DNA of 64,000 nucleotides from CASICS01 sp045564455 (GCA_045564455.1 JBJLHG010000002.1:248001-312000), one strand, 5' to 3'; counted from the first letter of the stretch, positions 17,014 through 25,944 are shown. Notes: a model not told the origin generated them from the sequence alone. Numbers and translations are program-made.

Positions 17014-18074
17014 TAATTTTTTTATTAAGTATTTTTTTACTTTCCTGTTCATCAGAGGAGATATCAAGCTCTTCCTCTTCAGCAAAAGAATCATACAAAT
17101 GGCGAATGGTCACTACTTGGCCAAAAAACTATCCTGGCGTTGGGTTTGCAGCTGAAAATATTTCCAAATTAGTAGATGAGATGAGTGGTGGACGTCTACA
17201 AATTAAAGTTTTTGGAAATGGTGAGCTCGTTCCAGCAATGGAAGTTTTTGATACTGTCTCTAGAGGTAGTGTTGAAATGGGACACGGTGCAGCTTATTAT
17301 TGGATTGGAAAAGTTCCCGCCGCACAATTTTTTACTGCCATTCCTTTTGGATTAAATGCTCAAGAAATGAATGCCTGGCTTCATTACGGTGGTGGACTAG
17401 AGCTTTGGCAGGAGCTTTACGAGCCATTCAATATAATCCCAATGGCAGGAGGAAATACTGGTGTTCAAATGGCGGGTTGGTTTAATAAAGAGATAAAATC
17501 TTTAGAGGATTTAAAAGGTATTAGAATGAGAATTCCAGGGATGGCTGGAGAGGTATTCACTAGAGCTGGAGGAGAAGCAGTATTAATGCCAGGGAGTGAA
17601 ATTTTTACTAATCTTCAAACCGGCGTGATCGATGCAGCTGAATGGATAGGACCTTACAATGATTTAACCTTTGGTTTTCACCAAGCAGCTAAATATTATT
17701 ATTATCCGGGATGGCACGAACCAGGACCAACGCTTGAAACCTTAGTTAATAAAGAAGCTTTCAATTCTCTGCCAAAAGATCTTCAAGCTATACTGATCAC
17801 AGCTTCAAGAGCAGTAAATCAAGATATGCTTGATGAATATACAGCAAGAAATAATCAAGCATTAATATCTTTAGTAAATGATCATGGAGTAAAGTTAAAA
17901 AAATTACCTAATGACGTTTTAATTGAATTCAAAAAAATTACTAAAGAGCTTTTATTAGAAATGACTGAAAAAGATGAAGCTTCGAGTAAGATTTATAAAT
18001 CTTTATCTGAGTTTCAAAAAAATGTTTCTCAGTTCCATGAGATTTCTGAACAAGCTATTTATGATCTTCGTTAA
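16974..18074 (+). CDS. TRAP transporter substrate-binding lipoprotein (DctP family, TakP-like)
   Basis: Periplasmic solute receptor of a TRAP transporter, 366 residues. The N-terminus is a lipoprotein signal (IIIFLLSIFLLSC, lipobox Cys near residue 25), a Ser-rich linker and then the binding domain starting WRMVTTWPKNYPG. Motifs LKGIRMRIPGMAGEVF, LQTGVIDAAEWIGPYND and YYYPGWHEPGP resemble TakP-type receptors for 2-oxo acids and related carboxylates. The substrate is inferred and not certain. The permeases dctQ and dctM lie on the opposite strand 1.4 kb away and converge on this gene. Confidence 0.9.
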   Translation: MASFKFCKAKQNIIIFLLSIFLLSCSSEEISSSSSSAKESYKWRMVTTWPKNYPGVGFAAENISKLVDEMSGGRLQIKVFGNGELVPAMEVFDTVSRGSVEMGHGAAYYWIGKVPAAQFFTAIPFGLNAQEMNAWLHYGGGLELWQELYEPFNIIPMAGGNTGVQMAGWFNKEIKSLEDLKGIRMRIPGMAGEVFTRAGGEAVLMPGSEIFTNLQTGVIDAAEWIGPYNDLTFGFHQAAKYYYYPGWHEPGPTLETLVNKEAFNSLPKDLQAILITASRAVNQDMLDEYTARNNQALISLVNDHGVKLKKLPNDVLIEFKKITKELLLEMTEKDEASSKIYKSLSEFQKNVSQFHEISEQAIYDLR

Positions 18075-18355
18075 TTAATTTTCTTTATTATCCAAAATCC
18101 AATTGAAGTTGAAATAATAAATCGTAAAGAGAATAAAAGAGAGGCGGGTAAAGATAACCACCAAAGAAAATATATATTTAGGATTTCATTTAACGAACCG
18201 AACCATTGGAAAAGATCGAGAGCAACTTGCCAATATTCTAAAAAATAATTTTCAACACTTATGGGACTGACAAACAAACTGTGTATGAAAAACAGAACCA
18301 GATAAAAATCTCCCCAAATTAGAAAATAACCCAAACCTCTTAAAAAGCTATGCAT
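18071..18355 (-). CDS. small hydrophobic membrane protein of unknown function
   Basis: A 94-residue protein rich in Phe, Leu and Trp with about three hydrophobic stretches (near 8-28, 40-72 and 74-90). I recognise no family. It overlaps the dipeptidase gene by 8 bases upstream and shares the 4-base TTAA stop overlap with the convergent TRAP binding-protein gene. It is the last gene of the dctQ-dctM-dipeptidase run. Confidence 0.6.
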   Translation of the reverse strand: MHSFLRGLGYFLIWGDFYLVLFFIHSLFVSPISVENYFLEYWQVALDLFQWFGSLNEILNIYFLWWLSLPASLLFSLRFIISTSIGFWIIKKIN

Positions 18356-19430
18356 CTGCCAGATTTTTTACTTCTTTCCATACTCTTAAAATGTTTCCGT
18401 TTAGTATCTTTTGTAAGTCCTCTTTTGAATAACCTCTATTCAATAATTCCTCAATCAAATTTGGAAATTTAGAAACATCATTTAAATCATCAGGCAAAGG
18501 TACTTCACCATCAAAATCAGATCCAAGTCCTACATGATCAATACCCACAAGATCTTTTACTCTATCTATATGATCAGCAACATTTTTTACAGAAACTTTA
18601 ATATTTGGATTTGCTTTTCGATCAGCAACGAAATCAGATCCAAAACAAATTTGAATCACGCCATTATTTTTTGCTAATGCAATAAGCATCTCATCAGACA
18701 CATTTCTTTCCCATCCTGGAGTGAAATGACGAAGAGAAGAGTGCGTGGCAACAACCGGAGCTTTGCTAAACTCGAGAACCTGCATAAAAGCAGCATCCGA
18801 GACATGAGAAATATCAATCATCATGCCTTGTTTATTCATTTCCTCAATGACTTTAAAACCAAACGGACTGAGGCCTTTCCATCTTTTATTTTCATCATAT
18901 GACGAATCAGAAATATGATTGCTTCTTGAATGCGCCAGAGTTATATAATTAACACCTTTATCAGCAAAATATTTAATATTTTCTAATTTTCCTTCAATGG
19001 GCGCTCCATTTTCTATGCCATAAGCAATACCAACTATGTCTTTTTGTTTTAATTTTTCCATTTGGTAGGGACTATTGATAAAAATAAATTTATCAGGATT
19101 TTGATCAATAATATTATTCATCATTTTTATTAAGTTGTTGGCTAACTCAAATGATGTTCCTTCTTCCTCAGTTCTGGCAGGGATATAAATAGAAAAAAAA
19201 GGTAGATTAAGTCCTCCTTCTAAAGCTCTTGGATAATCAAAATGAAATGTAGTTAATTCTGTGATGTCTTCGCTAAAGCCATCATTACTTTTTTGTCTGT
19301 AAAGTTGGAAGGGAATATCAATATGAGTATCAATGATCAGAAGTTCTTGACTCAAAGCTTTTGCTTTATCTAATGAATTATTAGAACAAGATATAAAAAT
19401 AAGACTTGCCAACAAAAAAATTTTTTTCAT
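18348..19430 (-). CDS. membrane dipeptidase (M19, renal-dipeptidase family) lipoprotein
   Basis: Zinc dipeptidase of about 360 residues with a lipoprotein signal (LLASLIFISCS). Metal-binding motifs of the family are visible: DTHID near residue 35, YGIENG, ISHVSDAAF, VATHSSLRHF and GLGSDFDG. It should be anchored facing the periplasm and hydrolyse dipeptides, possibly including D-amino-acid forms. It starts 4 bases after dctM, so it is co-transcribed with the TRAP permeases, suggesting the transporter handles a product or relative of its reaction (inference). Confidence 0.92.
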   Translation of the reverse strand: MKKIFLLASLIFISCSNNSLDKAKALSQELLIIDTHIDIPFQLYRQKSNDGFSEDITELTTFHFDYPRALEGGLNLPFFSIYIPARTEEEGTSFELANNLIKMMNNIIDQNPDKFIFINSPYQMEKLKQKDIVGIAYGIENGAPIEGKLENIKYFADKGVNYITLAHSRSNHISDSSYDENKRWKGLSPFGFKVIEEMNKQGMMIDISHVSDAAFMQVLEFSKAPVVATHSSLRHFTPGWERNVSDEMLIALAKNNGVIQICFGSDFVADRKANPNIKVSVKNVADHIDRVKDLVGIDHVGLGSDFDGEVPLPDDLNDVSKFPNLIEELLNRGYSKEDLQKILNGNILRVWKEVKNLADA

Positions 19431-19434
19431 GAAA

Positions 19435-20802
19435 TTAATATACTACAGAAGGTAACAGCGTTGCTAATACTGGAAAGTAAGCTACTAAACACAAAACTAG
19501 AATCTGAATAAGAATAAATGGGATCACTCCTTTATATATAGTTTCTGTTTTTATTGACTCAGGAGTCACTCCTCTTAAGTAGAATAAAGCAAATCCAAAT
19601 GGAGGAGTTAAAAAAGAAGTTTGCAAATTTATTGCAAGCATAATTCCCAACCACAAAGGATCAGCTCCCATGGCTATTAGAATCGGTCCTACTATTGGAA
19701 TAACAACAAAGCTTATTTCAATAAAGTCTAAAATAAATCCAAGTAAGAAAACTAAAATCATAACGATTAGCATCGCTCCAAAAAGTCCTCCAGGAATAGC
19801 ATTGAAAATGCTATTAATTAATTCTTCACCGCCGTAACCTCTAAAAACTAAAGAAAAAATAGATGCCCCTATTAAAATCATAAAAACCATAGAAGTTATA
19901 AATGCTGTTTGAGTGACAGCGCTCGATAAAACTTGAATAGAAAGTTTGCCGTGGAAAAAAGTTATAACTAAAGCCCCCATGGCACCTATCCCAGCTGCCT
20001 CTGTAGGAGAGGCTATTCCTAAAATAATTGATCCTAGAACAGAAAAAATAAGTAAAAAGGGCGGCAGCAAAATACCTATTAAGTTTATTAAAGATTGGTC
20101 GGATTTTATTTCTTCTTTGAATTCAGAGATGTCAGTATTTGATACAGAGAATACAAAATATAAGGCATAGGCAAAAACTAAAATTAGCCCAGGTATTATT
20201 GCCGCCATGAACAAGTCACCAACTGAAAAAGATTTGGCTGCAAAATTTCCCATACTTAATTGAGCCTGTTGATAAGCTGTAGCTAAAACATCTCCAAGAA
20301 TAACCAGCGCAATAGATGGTGGGATTATTTGTCCCAGAGTACCAGTTGCTGCTATTAAACCAGTGGAAACCTCTTCGGAATAGCCTCTATTAAGCATTGC
20401 TGGCAAAGATATTAAACCCATAGCAATTACTGTCGCTCCCACTATTCCTGTACTTGCAGCCAATAAAGCTCCAACGATGACTACAGATAAACCAAGCCCG
20501 CTTTTAAGCTTCCCAAAAAACAAAGACATTGATTCTAAAAGTCTTTCGGCTATCTTTGATCTTTCTAATACAACACCCATAAAGACAAATAATGGAACCG
20601 CTACTAAAGTAGCGTTATTCATAATTCCGAAAATACGATTAGGAATTGTTTCTAAAAGATATAAATCAAATACGCCAGCTAAATAACCTAGGCCAGCAAA
20701 AATTAAAGATACACCGCCCAATGTAAAGGCAACTGGAAAACCTAAAAGTAAAGCAGCACAAACTACAAAGAATAATATGAGAGGTAAGAATTCAATCATC
20801 AC
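19435..20802 (-). CDS. dctM: TRAP transporter large permease
   Basis: The 455-residue, roughly 12-13-helix DctM subunit that carries the ion-driven solute path. Seen: FPVAFTLGGVSL, MNNATLVAVPLFVFMGVVLERS, GLSVVIVGALLAASTGIVGATV, TGLIAATGTLGQIIPPSIALVILGD (read in pieces), ASPTEAAGIGAMGAL and LTPPFGFALFYLRGVTPE. These are typical family blocks. It overlaps dctQ by 11 bases and is followed by the dipeptidase gene. Confidence 0.96.
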   Translation of the reverse strand: MMIEFLPLILFFVVCAALLLGFPVAFTLGGVSLIFAGLGYLAGVFDLYLLETIPNRIFGIMNNATLVAVPLFVFMGVVLERSKIAERLLESMSLFFGKLKSGLGLSVVIVGALLAASTGIVGATVIAMGLISLPAMLNRGYSEEVSTGLIAATGTLGQIIPPSIALVILGDVLATAYQQAQLSMGNFAAKSFSVGDLFMAAIIPGLILVFAYALYFVFSVSNTDISEFKEEIKSDQSLINLIGILLPPFLLIFSVLGSIILGIASPTEAAGIGAMGALVITFFHGKLSIQVLSSAVTQTAFITSMVFMILIGASIFSLVFRGYGGEELINSIFNAIPGGLFGAMLIVMILVFLLGFILDFIEISFVVIPIVGPILIAMGADPLWLGIMLAINLQTSFLTPPFGFALFYLRGVTPESIKTETIYKGVIPFILIQILVLCLVAYFPVLATLLPSVVY

Positions 20803-21292
20803 TTAATAAAGAAAACATTGATGCAAAGCTTTGTAAAATTAAAATAATGCTAAATATTAAAAGCGTAGCTTTATAAAGATAGACAAAGGGTAGACCTCCT
20901 GGCTCTGGAGAGATCTCAGCTATAGACCATGAGAAAGATACGTAATCAAATGAAAGAATTAGAATAAGCCAAGCCATAGGTTGTAAAAAAATTAAATGAC
21001 CTAGTAAATTTATTGTTTTTTTACTCTCCTTGCTTGCTCTTCGGTAAAAGATATCTACTCTGACATGTTCATCATTTTCTAACGTATAGGCAGAACAAAA
21101 AAGAAAAGTAATTCCATGAAAATAAATTACAAGCTCCTGCAAACCAACCACTCCTATTCCTAATACATATCGAAAAAAAACAATAACAGTGGTAAAAACA
21201 ATCATTAGCAAAACTGCCCATGAGCTAATTTTTCCAAGATAATGTGGAAAAATTGTAAGCAAAGAATGTATTGTTTGATTAATATTGTTCAT
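20792..21292 (-). CDS. dctQ: TRAP transporter small permease
   Basis: A 166-residue four-helix DctQ subunit. The motif RYVLGIGVVGLQELVIYFHGITFLF and the following YTLENDEHVRVDIFYRRAS (split family blocks) are characteristic of DctQ. It is the first gene of the minus-strand TRAP operon, divergent from yaaA across 30 bases, so the two promoters must overlap. Confidence 0.93.
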   Translation of the reverse strand: MNNINQTIHSLLTIFPHYLGKISSWAVLLMIVFTTVIVFFRYVLGIGVVGLQELVIYFHGITFLFCSAYTLENDEHVRVDIFYRRASKESKKTINLLGHLIFLQPMAWLILILSFDYVSFSWSIAEISPEPGGLPFVYLYKATLLIFSIILILQSFASMFSLLSDD

Positions 21293-21322
21293 AACGAAAT
21301 TATGATTAAATAAGAGTTATAT

Positions 21323-22099
21323 ATGATTATTGTTTTATCCCCAGCCAAAACTTTAGACTACGATTCCCCAGTTGATAGTTTTGATTATACAACGCCTAGC
21401 TTTCTTGGTAAGTCTGAGACTCTGATAAATATTATGCGCTCATATGAACCAGATTATATTTCAGACCTCATGGGTTTGAGTGAAAACCTTGCTTTTTTAA
21501 ACTTCGAAAGATATCAAACTTGGAAAAAAAGAAAAAAGCCATCTGAAAATGCAAAACAAGCAATCTTTGCATTCAAAGGTGATGTTTATCAAGGCTTGGA
21601 TATTGAAACCTTGTCTAAAAAAGTAATATCTTATTCACAAGATCACTTAAGAATTCTTTCAGGTTTGTATGGTTTGTTAAAGCCTTTAGATCTTATTTCA
21701 CCTTATCGTTTGGAAATGGGAACTAAACTGAAATCTGGAGATATCAATGGTCTTTACGATTTTTGGAAAAAAGATTTAACCAGAGCAGTAAATAAAGATT
21801 TAAGCAAACAAAAAAATAAGGTGCTTGTTAATCTGGCTTCTAATGAATATTTCTCCGCTTTAGACAAAAACTTAATTCAAGGTAAAACTATCTCACCAGT
21901 TTTTAAAGATTTTAAAAACGGCGATTATAAAATTATAAGTTTTTATGCAAAAAAAGCTCGAGGAGCGATGGCAAGGTTTATTTTAGAAAACAAGATTGAA
22001 AGATCAGAAGAACTCATAGATTTCAATCTAGACGGATACAAGTTTAGTAAAAAACTTTCAACTGATCTTGCGCCTACCTTTATAAGGAAAGAAAAATAA
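21323..22099 (+). CDS. yaaA: peroxide-stress protein YaaA (DUF328)
   Basis: A 258-residue protein with the family start IIVLSPAKTLDY, then SENLAFLNFERYQTW, AIFAFKGDVYQGLD, RILSGLYGLLKPLDLISPYRLEMGTK (split) and VLVNLASNEYF. In E. coli YaaA lowers free iron and protects DNA under peroxide stress. Length and motif order are normal. It is monocistronic and ends 2 bases from the end of the convergent crotonase gene. Confidence 0.95.
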   Translation: MIIVLSPAKTLDYDSPVDSFDYTTPSFLGKSETLINIMRSYEPDYISDLMGLSENLAFLNFERYQTWKKRKKPSENAKQAIFAFKGDVYQGLDIETLSKKVISYSQDHLRILSGLYGLLKPLDLISPYRLEMGTKLKSGDINGLYDFWKKDLTRAVNKDLSKQKNKVLVNLASNEYFSALDKNLIQGKTISPVFKDFKNGDYKIISFYAKKARGAMARFILENKIERSEELIDFNLDGYKFSKKLSTDLAPTFIRKEK

Positions 22100-22101
22100 T
22101 T

Positions 22102-22965
22102 CTATTTAGCTGATTTTCCGTAATCTTTGATATCCAGCATATCTTTAAATTCTGGATCACGCTCTTCCATTCTTGACGTCATTGCTTCTGCCATATCATC
22201 TTGAGGTAACATAGCTCCGCTCCATAAGGCGTTGTATTCTAAACCTTCGGCAATAGTATGATCTCTTGAAAAATTTAGAACAGCTTTTGTACCATGAACT
22301 GCAAGAGGACTTTTAGATGCAATTTCTGCAGCCATCTCTTCTATTCCAGCAATCATAGAAGCGTGATCTTCATAAACTTTATTTACTAAGCCACTTTCTA
22401 ATGCTTCATCAGCAGCCATTCGCCTTCCCGTGTAAGCTAACTCTCTTACTTTTCCTTCATTGATGACTCTAGGAAGTCTTTGCAAGGTGCCTATGTCTGC
22501 TGCCATACCTATATTAATTTCTTGGATACAAAAGAATGCATCTTTGCTAGCAAATCTAATATCAGTGGCAGTGATTAAATCTAAACCACCTCCAATGCAA
22601 CCACCTTGAATCCCGCATAAAACCGGAACTCTTAATTTTTCCATCTTAGAGAGCATATTTTGCAGTTCCATAGCAACTCTATAAAGACCTTCACCATTTC
22701 TAGCGGCATCTGGTTTATTGCTTTTCTTTGATCCTTCTCCGGTGCCTAGAGTGCCAAAATTTTGCAGATCCATTCCGGCGCAGAAATGCTTGCCTGTTGA
22801 AGATAAAATTAAAACTCTAATTGATGAATCTCTATTAATTTCTTCCATGACAATAGGTAATTCATGCCAAAAATTAAATGTCATTTTATTTAGTTCTTCG
22901 CCTTTATTTAAAACTAGACGAGCAATTCCGTCTTTAGTTGAGTAATCAAAACTTTCGTATGTCAT
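22102..22965 (-). CDS. enoyl-CoA hydratase/isomerase, delta3,5-delta2,4-dienoyl-CoA isomerase-like
   Basis: Crotonase-fold protein of 287 residues. The oxyanion-hole segments are KHFCAGMDLQNF and GIQGGCIGGG. The block GGLDLITATDIRF...CIQEINIGMAADIGTLQRLP matches ECH1-type dienoyl-CoA isomerases and keeps the Asp, Glu and Asp positions of that enzyme (D of LDL, E of QEI, D of ADI). It would act in beta-oxidation of unsaturated fatty acids with odd-numbered double bonds. AAGGAG precedes the ATG and overlaps the stop of the small gene upstream. Confidence 0.88.
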   Translation of the reverse strand: MTYESFDYSTKDGIARLVLNKGEELNKMTFNFWHELPIVMEEINRDSSIRVLILSSTGKHFCAGMDLQNFGTLGTGEGSKKSNKPDAARNGEGLYRVAMELQNMLSKMEKLRVPVLCGIQGGCIGGGLDLITATDIRFASKDAFFCIQEINIGMAADIGTLQRLPRVINEGKVRELAYTGRRMAADEALESGLVNKVYEDHASMIAGIEEMAAEIASKSPLAVHGTKAVLNFSRDHTIAEGLEYNALWSGAMLPQDDMAEAMTSRMEERDPEFKDMLDIKDYGKSAK

Positions 22966-22976
22966 TTTCTTCTCCT

Positions 22977-23153
22977 TTAAATTTTAGATTTTAATTCGTT
23001 CACAAGATTTTCAGCAACTTCTTCTAATTCTTCAATTAGGTCATAAGAAGAATGATAAGGCATAACAACTTTTCTATTTTTTTTGCTAAGTCTTTTTAAT
23101 CCATTGGATATTTCTTCTGCCTTTTCTAATAATTCTTTATTCTCTTCATTCAT
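22977..23153 (-). CDS. 58-residue charged coiled-coil-like small protein
   Basis: A short frame I translated directly: it starts MNEENKELLEKAEEISNGLK, has a basic centre (KKNRK), a VVMPYHSSYDL segment and ends in an acidic helix and ELKSKI. Its TAA stop overlaps the crotonase ribosome site by two bases, and a GAGG lies about 12 bases before its ATG, so it appears to be the first gene of a two-gene operon. Amphipathic Glu/Lys helices suggest a small soluble helical protein. The family is unknown, and chance coding cannot be excluded. Confidence 0.55.
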   Translation of the reverse strand: MNEENKELLEKAEEISNGLKRLSKKNRKVVMPYHSSYDLIEELEEVAENLVNELKSKI

Positions 23154-23220
23154 TATTCGTATTATCCTCGTTGAGTATTGTAAATTAAAAAAGTATTTTT
23201 AAAAAACTACTTTAAAAAAA

Positions 23221-24018
23221 ATGAATAATTTAGATTTAGTTTCTCCAATTACAGAAATTTTAATTAAGGCATCAAAATTGATACTTAATATTTATCATCA
23301 AAATAATTTTGATAGTTCATTGAAAGATGATCTTTCACCTGTTACCAAAGCTGATAAAGATGCGCATTTTTTAATAATTAAAGAATTATCTAGATTATTT
23401 CCCAAAATACCTGTTATTTCTGAAGAGGGAGAAGAAAAAGAAATTACTTCTAAAATATTTTGGCTAGTGGATCCTTTGGATGGAACTAAAGAATTTATTA
23501 ATAAAAGCGAAGATTTCACTATCAATATAGCTTTAATAAATAATCATGAGTCAGTTTTTGGAGCTATTTATAAACCTCTTACAGATGAATTGTTCATAGG
23601 AGGAAAAAACTTACCAGCTTTTAGAAAGCAAAATAACGTAAAAGAAAAATTGCAAACAGATTCGAGGCCTAAAGACTGTATTATTTGTCAAAGTAAAAGT
23701 CATAGCACTGAAAAGGAAAAGAGCTTTATAGAAGAATTAAAAAATAAATTTAATTCTCATAAAGTTATCAATGCTGGAAGTTCGATAAAGATTTGCTTAA
23801 TTGCAGAAGGAAAATGTCATATATATCCTAGATTTGGAGACACACATCAATGGGATATTGCAGCTGGTCATGCGATTCTAAAAGCTTCTGGCGGAGATAT
23901 TTTAGATTTAAATCTAAAAGAAATAATTTATTTTTCATCTTATAAAAAGAAAGTAAATGGCTTTTTTGCCCTTTCAGATATACCTTTTTGGGTACCAAAA
24001 ATTCAACAATTACAATAG
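23221..24018 (+). CDS. cysQ: 3'(2'),5'-bisphosphate nucleotidase
   Basis: Inositol-monophosphatase-fold enzyme of 265 residues that removes 3'-phosphoadenosine phosphate formed in sulfur assimilation. The magnesium motifs are visible: PVTKADKDAH, ISEEGEE, the signature DPLDGTKEFINKSEDFTINI and the C-terminal WDIAAGHAIL. The KEFI version of the signature is the CysQ type rather than the SuhB type. It is preceded by an AT-rich 67-base gap shared with the divergent 58-residue frame. Confidence 0.93.
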   Translation: MNNLDLVSPITEILIKASKLILNIYHQNNFDSSLKDDLSPVTKADKDAHFLIIKELSRLFPKIPVISEEGEEKEITSKIFWLVDPLDGTKEFINKSEDFTINIALINNHESVFGAIYKPLTDELFIGGKNLPAFRKQNNVKEKLQTDSRPKDCIICQSKSHSTEKEKSFIEELKNKFNSHKVINAGSSIKICLIAEGKCHIYPRFGDTHQWDIAAGHAILKASGGDILDLNLKEIIYFSSYKKKVNGFFALSDIPFWVPKIQQLQ

Positions 24019-24065
24019 TTTGTGTAAAATAATATTTTTTTATATGTAAATAACAGTATTTTGGG

Positions 24066-24073
24066 TATAAAAT
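24066..24073 (+). promoter_or_regulatory. candidate -10 element of rpoH with very short leader
   Basis: TATAAAAT lies 8 bases before the rpoH ATG at 24082, with no ribosome site between them. If used, transcription would begin only a few bases before the start codon. The -35 region is not convincing. Confidence 0.35.
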
Positions 24074-24081
24074 TCGCAATT

Positions 24082-24933
24082 ATGGCTAAAGAACTCCAAC
24101 CAATGGATGTTTCAGCTCCAGGTCAAAACCTGGAAGCTTACCTTTCATCTGTTCAAAACATAGCTATTCTTTCTCCCGAAGAAGAAAAGAAGCTCGCAGA
24201 AGATCTTTACTATAGAAACGATCTTGAAGCCGCACGTCAATTAGTAATGGCCCATCTAAGATTTGTTGTTCATATAGCCAGAGGTTACTCAGGATACGGT
24301 TTACCTCAAGCAGATTTAATTCAAGAAGGTAATGTTGGATTAATGAAAGCAGTTAGAAAATTTAATCCAGAAGTTGGAGTGAGATTGATATCTTTTGCCG
24401 TTCATTGGATTAAATCAGAAATGCATGAATATATTATTAAAAATTGGAAAATCGTTAAAGTAGCGACTACAAAAGCTCAACGAAAATTATTTTTTAACTT
24501 AAGAAGTCAAAAGAAAGAACTGAAGTGGCTAACACCTGATGAAATTAAGGTCATTTCTAATGAATTAGGAGTAGATGAAAAGTCAGTAAAAGAAATGGAG
24601 TCCAGATTGACTTCAGCTGATATGTCTTTTGATCCGCCTACTGAAGCCAGTGATGAGCAAGCCTCTTTTAGTCCTTCGGGTTTCTTAACTGATGATTCAA
24701 ATGATCCGGCAGAATTAGTAGAAAAAGAAAATTCAGATGATTATAATTACGAACTTCTCCACCAAGCTATGGCCGAATTAGATCCTCGTAGTAAAGAAAT
24801 ATTAGTAGATAGGTGGCTAGAAGAACAGAAATTAACCTTGCATGAATTAGCTGATAAATACGGAGTTAGCGCAGAGAGAATCAGGCAAATAGAAAAAGCT
24901 GCAATGGAAAAAGTTAAGAGTTATATCTCTTAG
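24082..24933 (+). CDS. rpoH: RNA polymerase sigma-32 (heat-shock sigma factor)
   Basis: The 283-residue sigma factor directs transcription of heat-shock genes. Seen: region 1.2-2 (YLSSVQNIAILSPEEE, RFVVHIARGYSGYGLPQADLIQEGNVGLMKAV in pieces), the RpoH box QRKLFFNLR, and region 4 with an HTH (LTLHELADKYGVSAERIRQIEKAA). ATG at 24082 gives the standard start MAKELQP; the TTG at 24061 would add seven unsupported residues. No ribosome site is seen. thiS follows after 13 bases, so the thi genes may be read through from it. Confidence 0.95.
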   Translation: MAKELQPMDVSAPGQNLEAYLSSVQNIAILSPEEEKKLAEDLYYRNDLEAARQLVMAHLRFVVHIARGYSGYGLPQADLIQEGNVGLMKAVRKFNPEVGVRLISFAVHWIKSEMHEYIIKNWKIVKVATTKAQRKLFFNLRSQKKELKWLTPDEIKVISNELGVDEKSVKEMESRLTSADMSFDPPTEASDEQASFSPSGFLTDDSNDPAELVEKENSDDYNYELLHQAMAELDPRSKEILVDRWLEEQKLTLHELADKYGVSAERIRQIEKAAMEKVKSYIS

Positions 24934-24946
24934 AAAAGGAAAATAA

Positions 24947-25156
24947 ATGGCACAAATTAAGATTTCTCTTAATGGAAATTCTCACCTTATACCAGAAGAC
25001 ATTAATATCACTGAGCTTTTCTCTTTTTTAGAACTTAACGATAAATTTGTCGCAGTTGAATTGAATGATGAAATAGTTTTTAGAAGTAATTGGAAAAAAG
25101 TTAAATTAAGTTCTGATGACAAAGTAGAGTTAGTCAAAGCTATAGGCGGCGGTTAA
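24947..25156 (+). CDS. thiS: sulfur carrier protein ThiS
   Basis: A 69-residue ubiquitin-like protein ending in Gly-Gly-Gly (AIGGG); the terminal glycine is adenylated and thiocarboxylated to donate sulfur to thiazole in thiamine synthesis. The ILE-rich beta-grasp start (KISLNGNSHLIPEDINITEL) and FVAVELNDEIV are typical. The gene lies 2 bases before thiG and just after rpoH. The adenylating enzyme ThiF and other thi genes are not in the window. Confidence 0.93.
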   Translation: MAQIKISLNGNSHLIPEDINITELFSFLELNDKFVAVELNDEIVFRSNWKKVKLSSDDKVELVKAIGGG

Positions 25157-25158
25157 AT

Positions 25159-25944
25159 TTGTCAAAAGATACTTTAAAGATAGCTGGAAAATTTTTTTCT
25201 TCGAGACTTTTGGTGGGAACTGGAAAGTATGAAAACAAAGATATAGCTGTTCAGGCGATTGAAGCTTCAGAAGCTGAAATAGTTACTGTTGCTATTCGAA
25301 GAGTAGAGCTAGATAAAAGTCTAAGATCAGAGCCTATCCTCAATTATATTTCTCCTAAAAAATATACCATTCTTCCAAATACCGCAGGATGCTTTAATGC
25401 AAAAGAAGCAATAAGAATAGCTCGTTTAGGTAGAGAAATATTAGACGGAAAAAATTTACTTAAATTAGAAGTTTTAAAAGATAAAGAGACACTTTTGCCA
25501 TTAATGGACGAAACATTATTGGCTGCAAAAGAGTTGGTTAAAGATGGTTTTGAGATCATGGTTTATTGCACCGATGAACTAGAATACGCTCTGAAGCTAG
25601 AAGAAATTGGTTGCGTGGCTATCATGCCTTTGGCAGCTCCGATTGGATCTGGTCAAGGAATAGTCAATCCAGATGCGATTAATTCAATAGTAGAAAAAAT
25701 TTCTCAACCAGTAATCATTGATGCAGGTATTGGAACAGCTTCTGAAGTAACAGTAGCGATGGAAATGGGATGTGATGGAGTCCTTTTAAATACGGCAATT
25801 GCAAAAGCTAAAAAACCTACATTAATGGCTGAAGCTATGAAAGAGGCTGCGAGAAGCGGAAGAAAATCTTTTTTAGCAGGAAGAATGAAAACCGACTTAA
25901 AGGCAAATCCTAGTTCTCCAATGAAAGGAATAGTTAATTCTTGA
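25159..25944 (+). CDS. thiG: thiazole synthase
   Basis: Forms the thiazole phosphate of thiamine from deoxyxylulose-5-phosphate, ThiS-thiocarboxylate and dehydroglycine. The 261-residue TIM barrel has FSSRLLVGTGKY, VTVAIRRVE, the Schiff-base Lys in the LLKLEVLKD strand, MVYCTDE, AAPIGSGQGI and IDAGIGTASEV. It starts at TTG (25159), 2 bases after thiS; the encoded MSKDTLKIAGK start is typical and no ATG is near. Its stop TGA overlaps the TTG of trmB. Confidence 0.96.
   Translation: MSKDTLKIAGKFFSSRLLVGTGKYENKDIAVQAIEASEAEIVTVAIRRVELDKSLRSEPILNYISPKKYTILPNTAGCFNAKEAIRIARLGREILDGKNLLKLEVLKDKETLLPLMDETLLAAKELVKDGFEIMVYCTDELEYALKLEEIGCVAIMPLAAPIGSGQGIVNPDAINSIVEKISQPVIIDAGIGTASEVTVAMEMGCDGVLLNTAIAKAKKPTLMAEAMKEAARSGRKSFLAGRMKTDLKANPSSPMKGIVNS

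Noticed and set aside
24934..24946. TPP riboswitch before thiS
   Set aside because: The gap between rpoH and thiS is 13 bases and cannot hold one.
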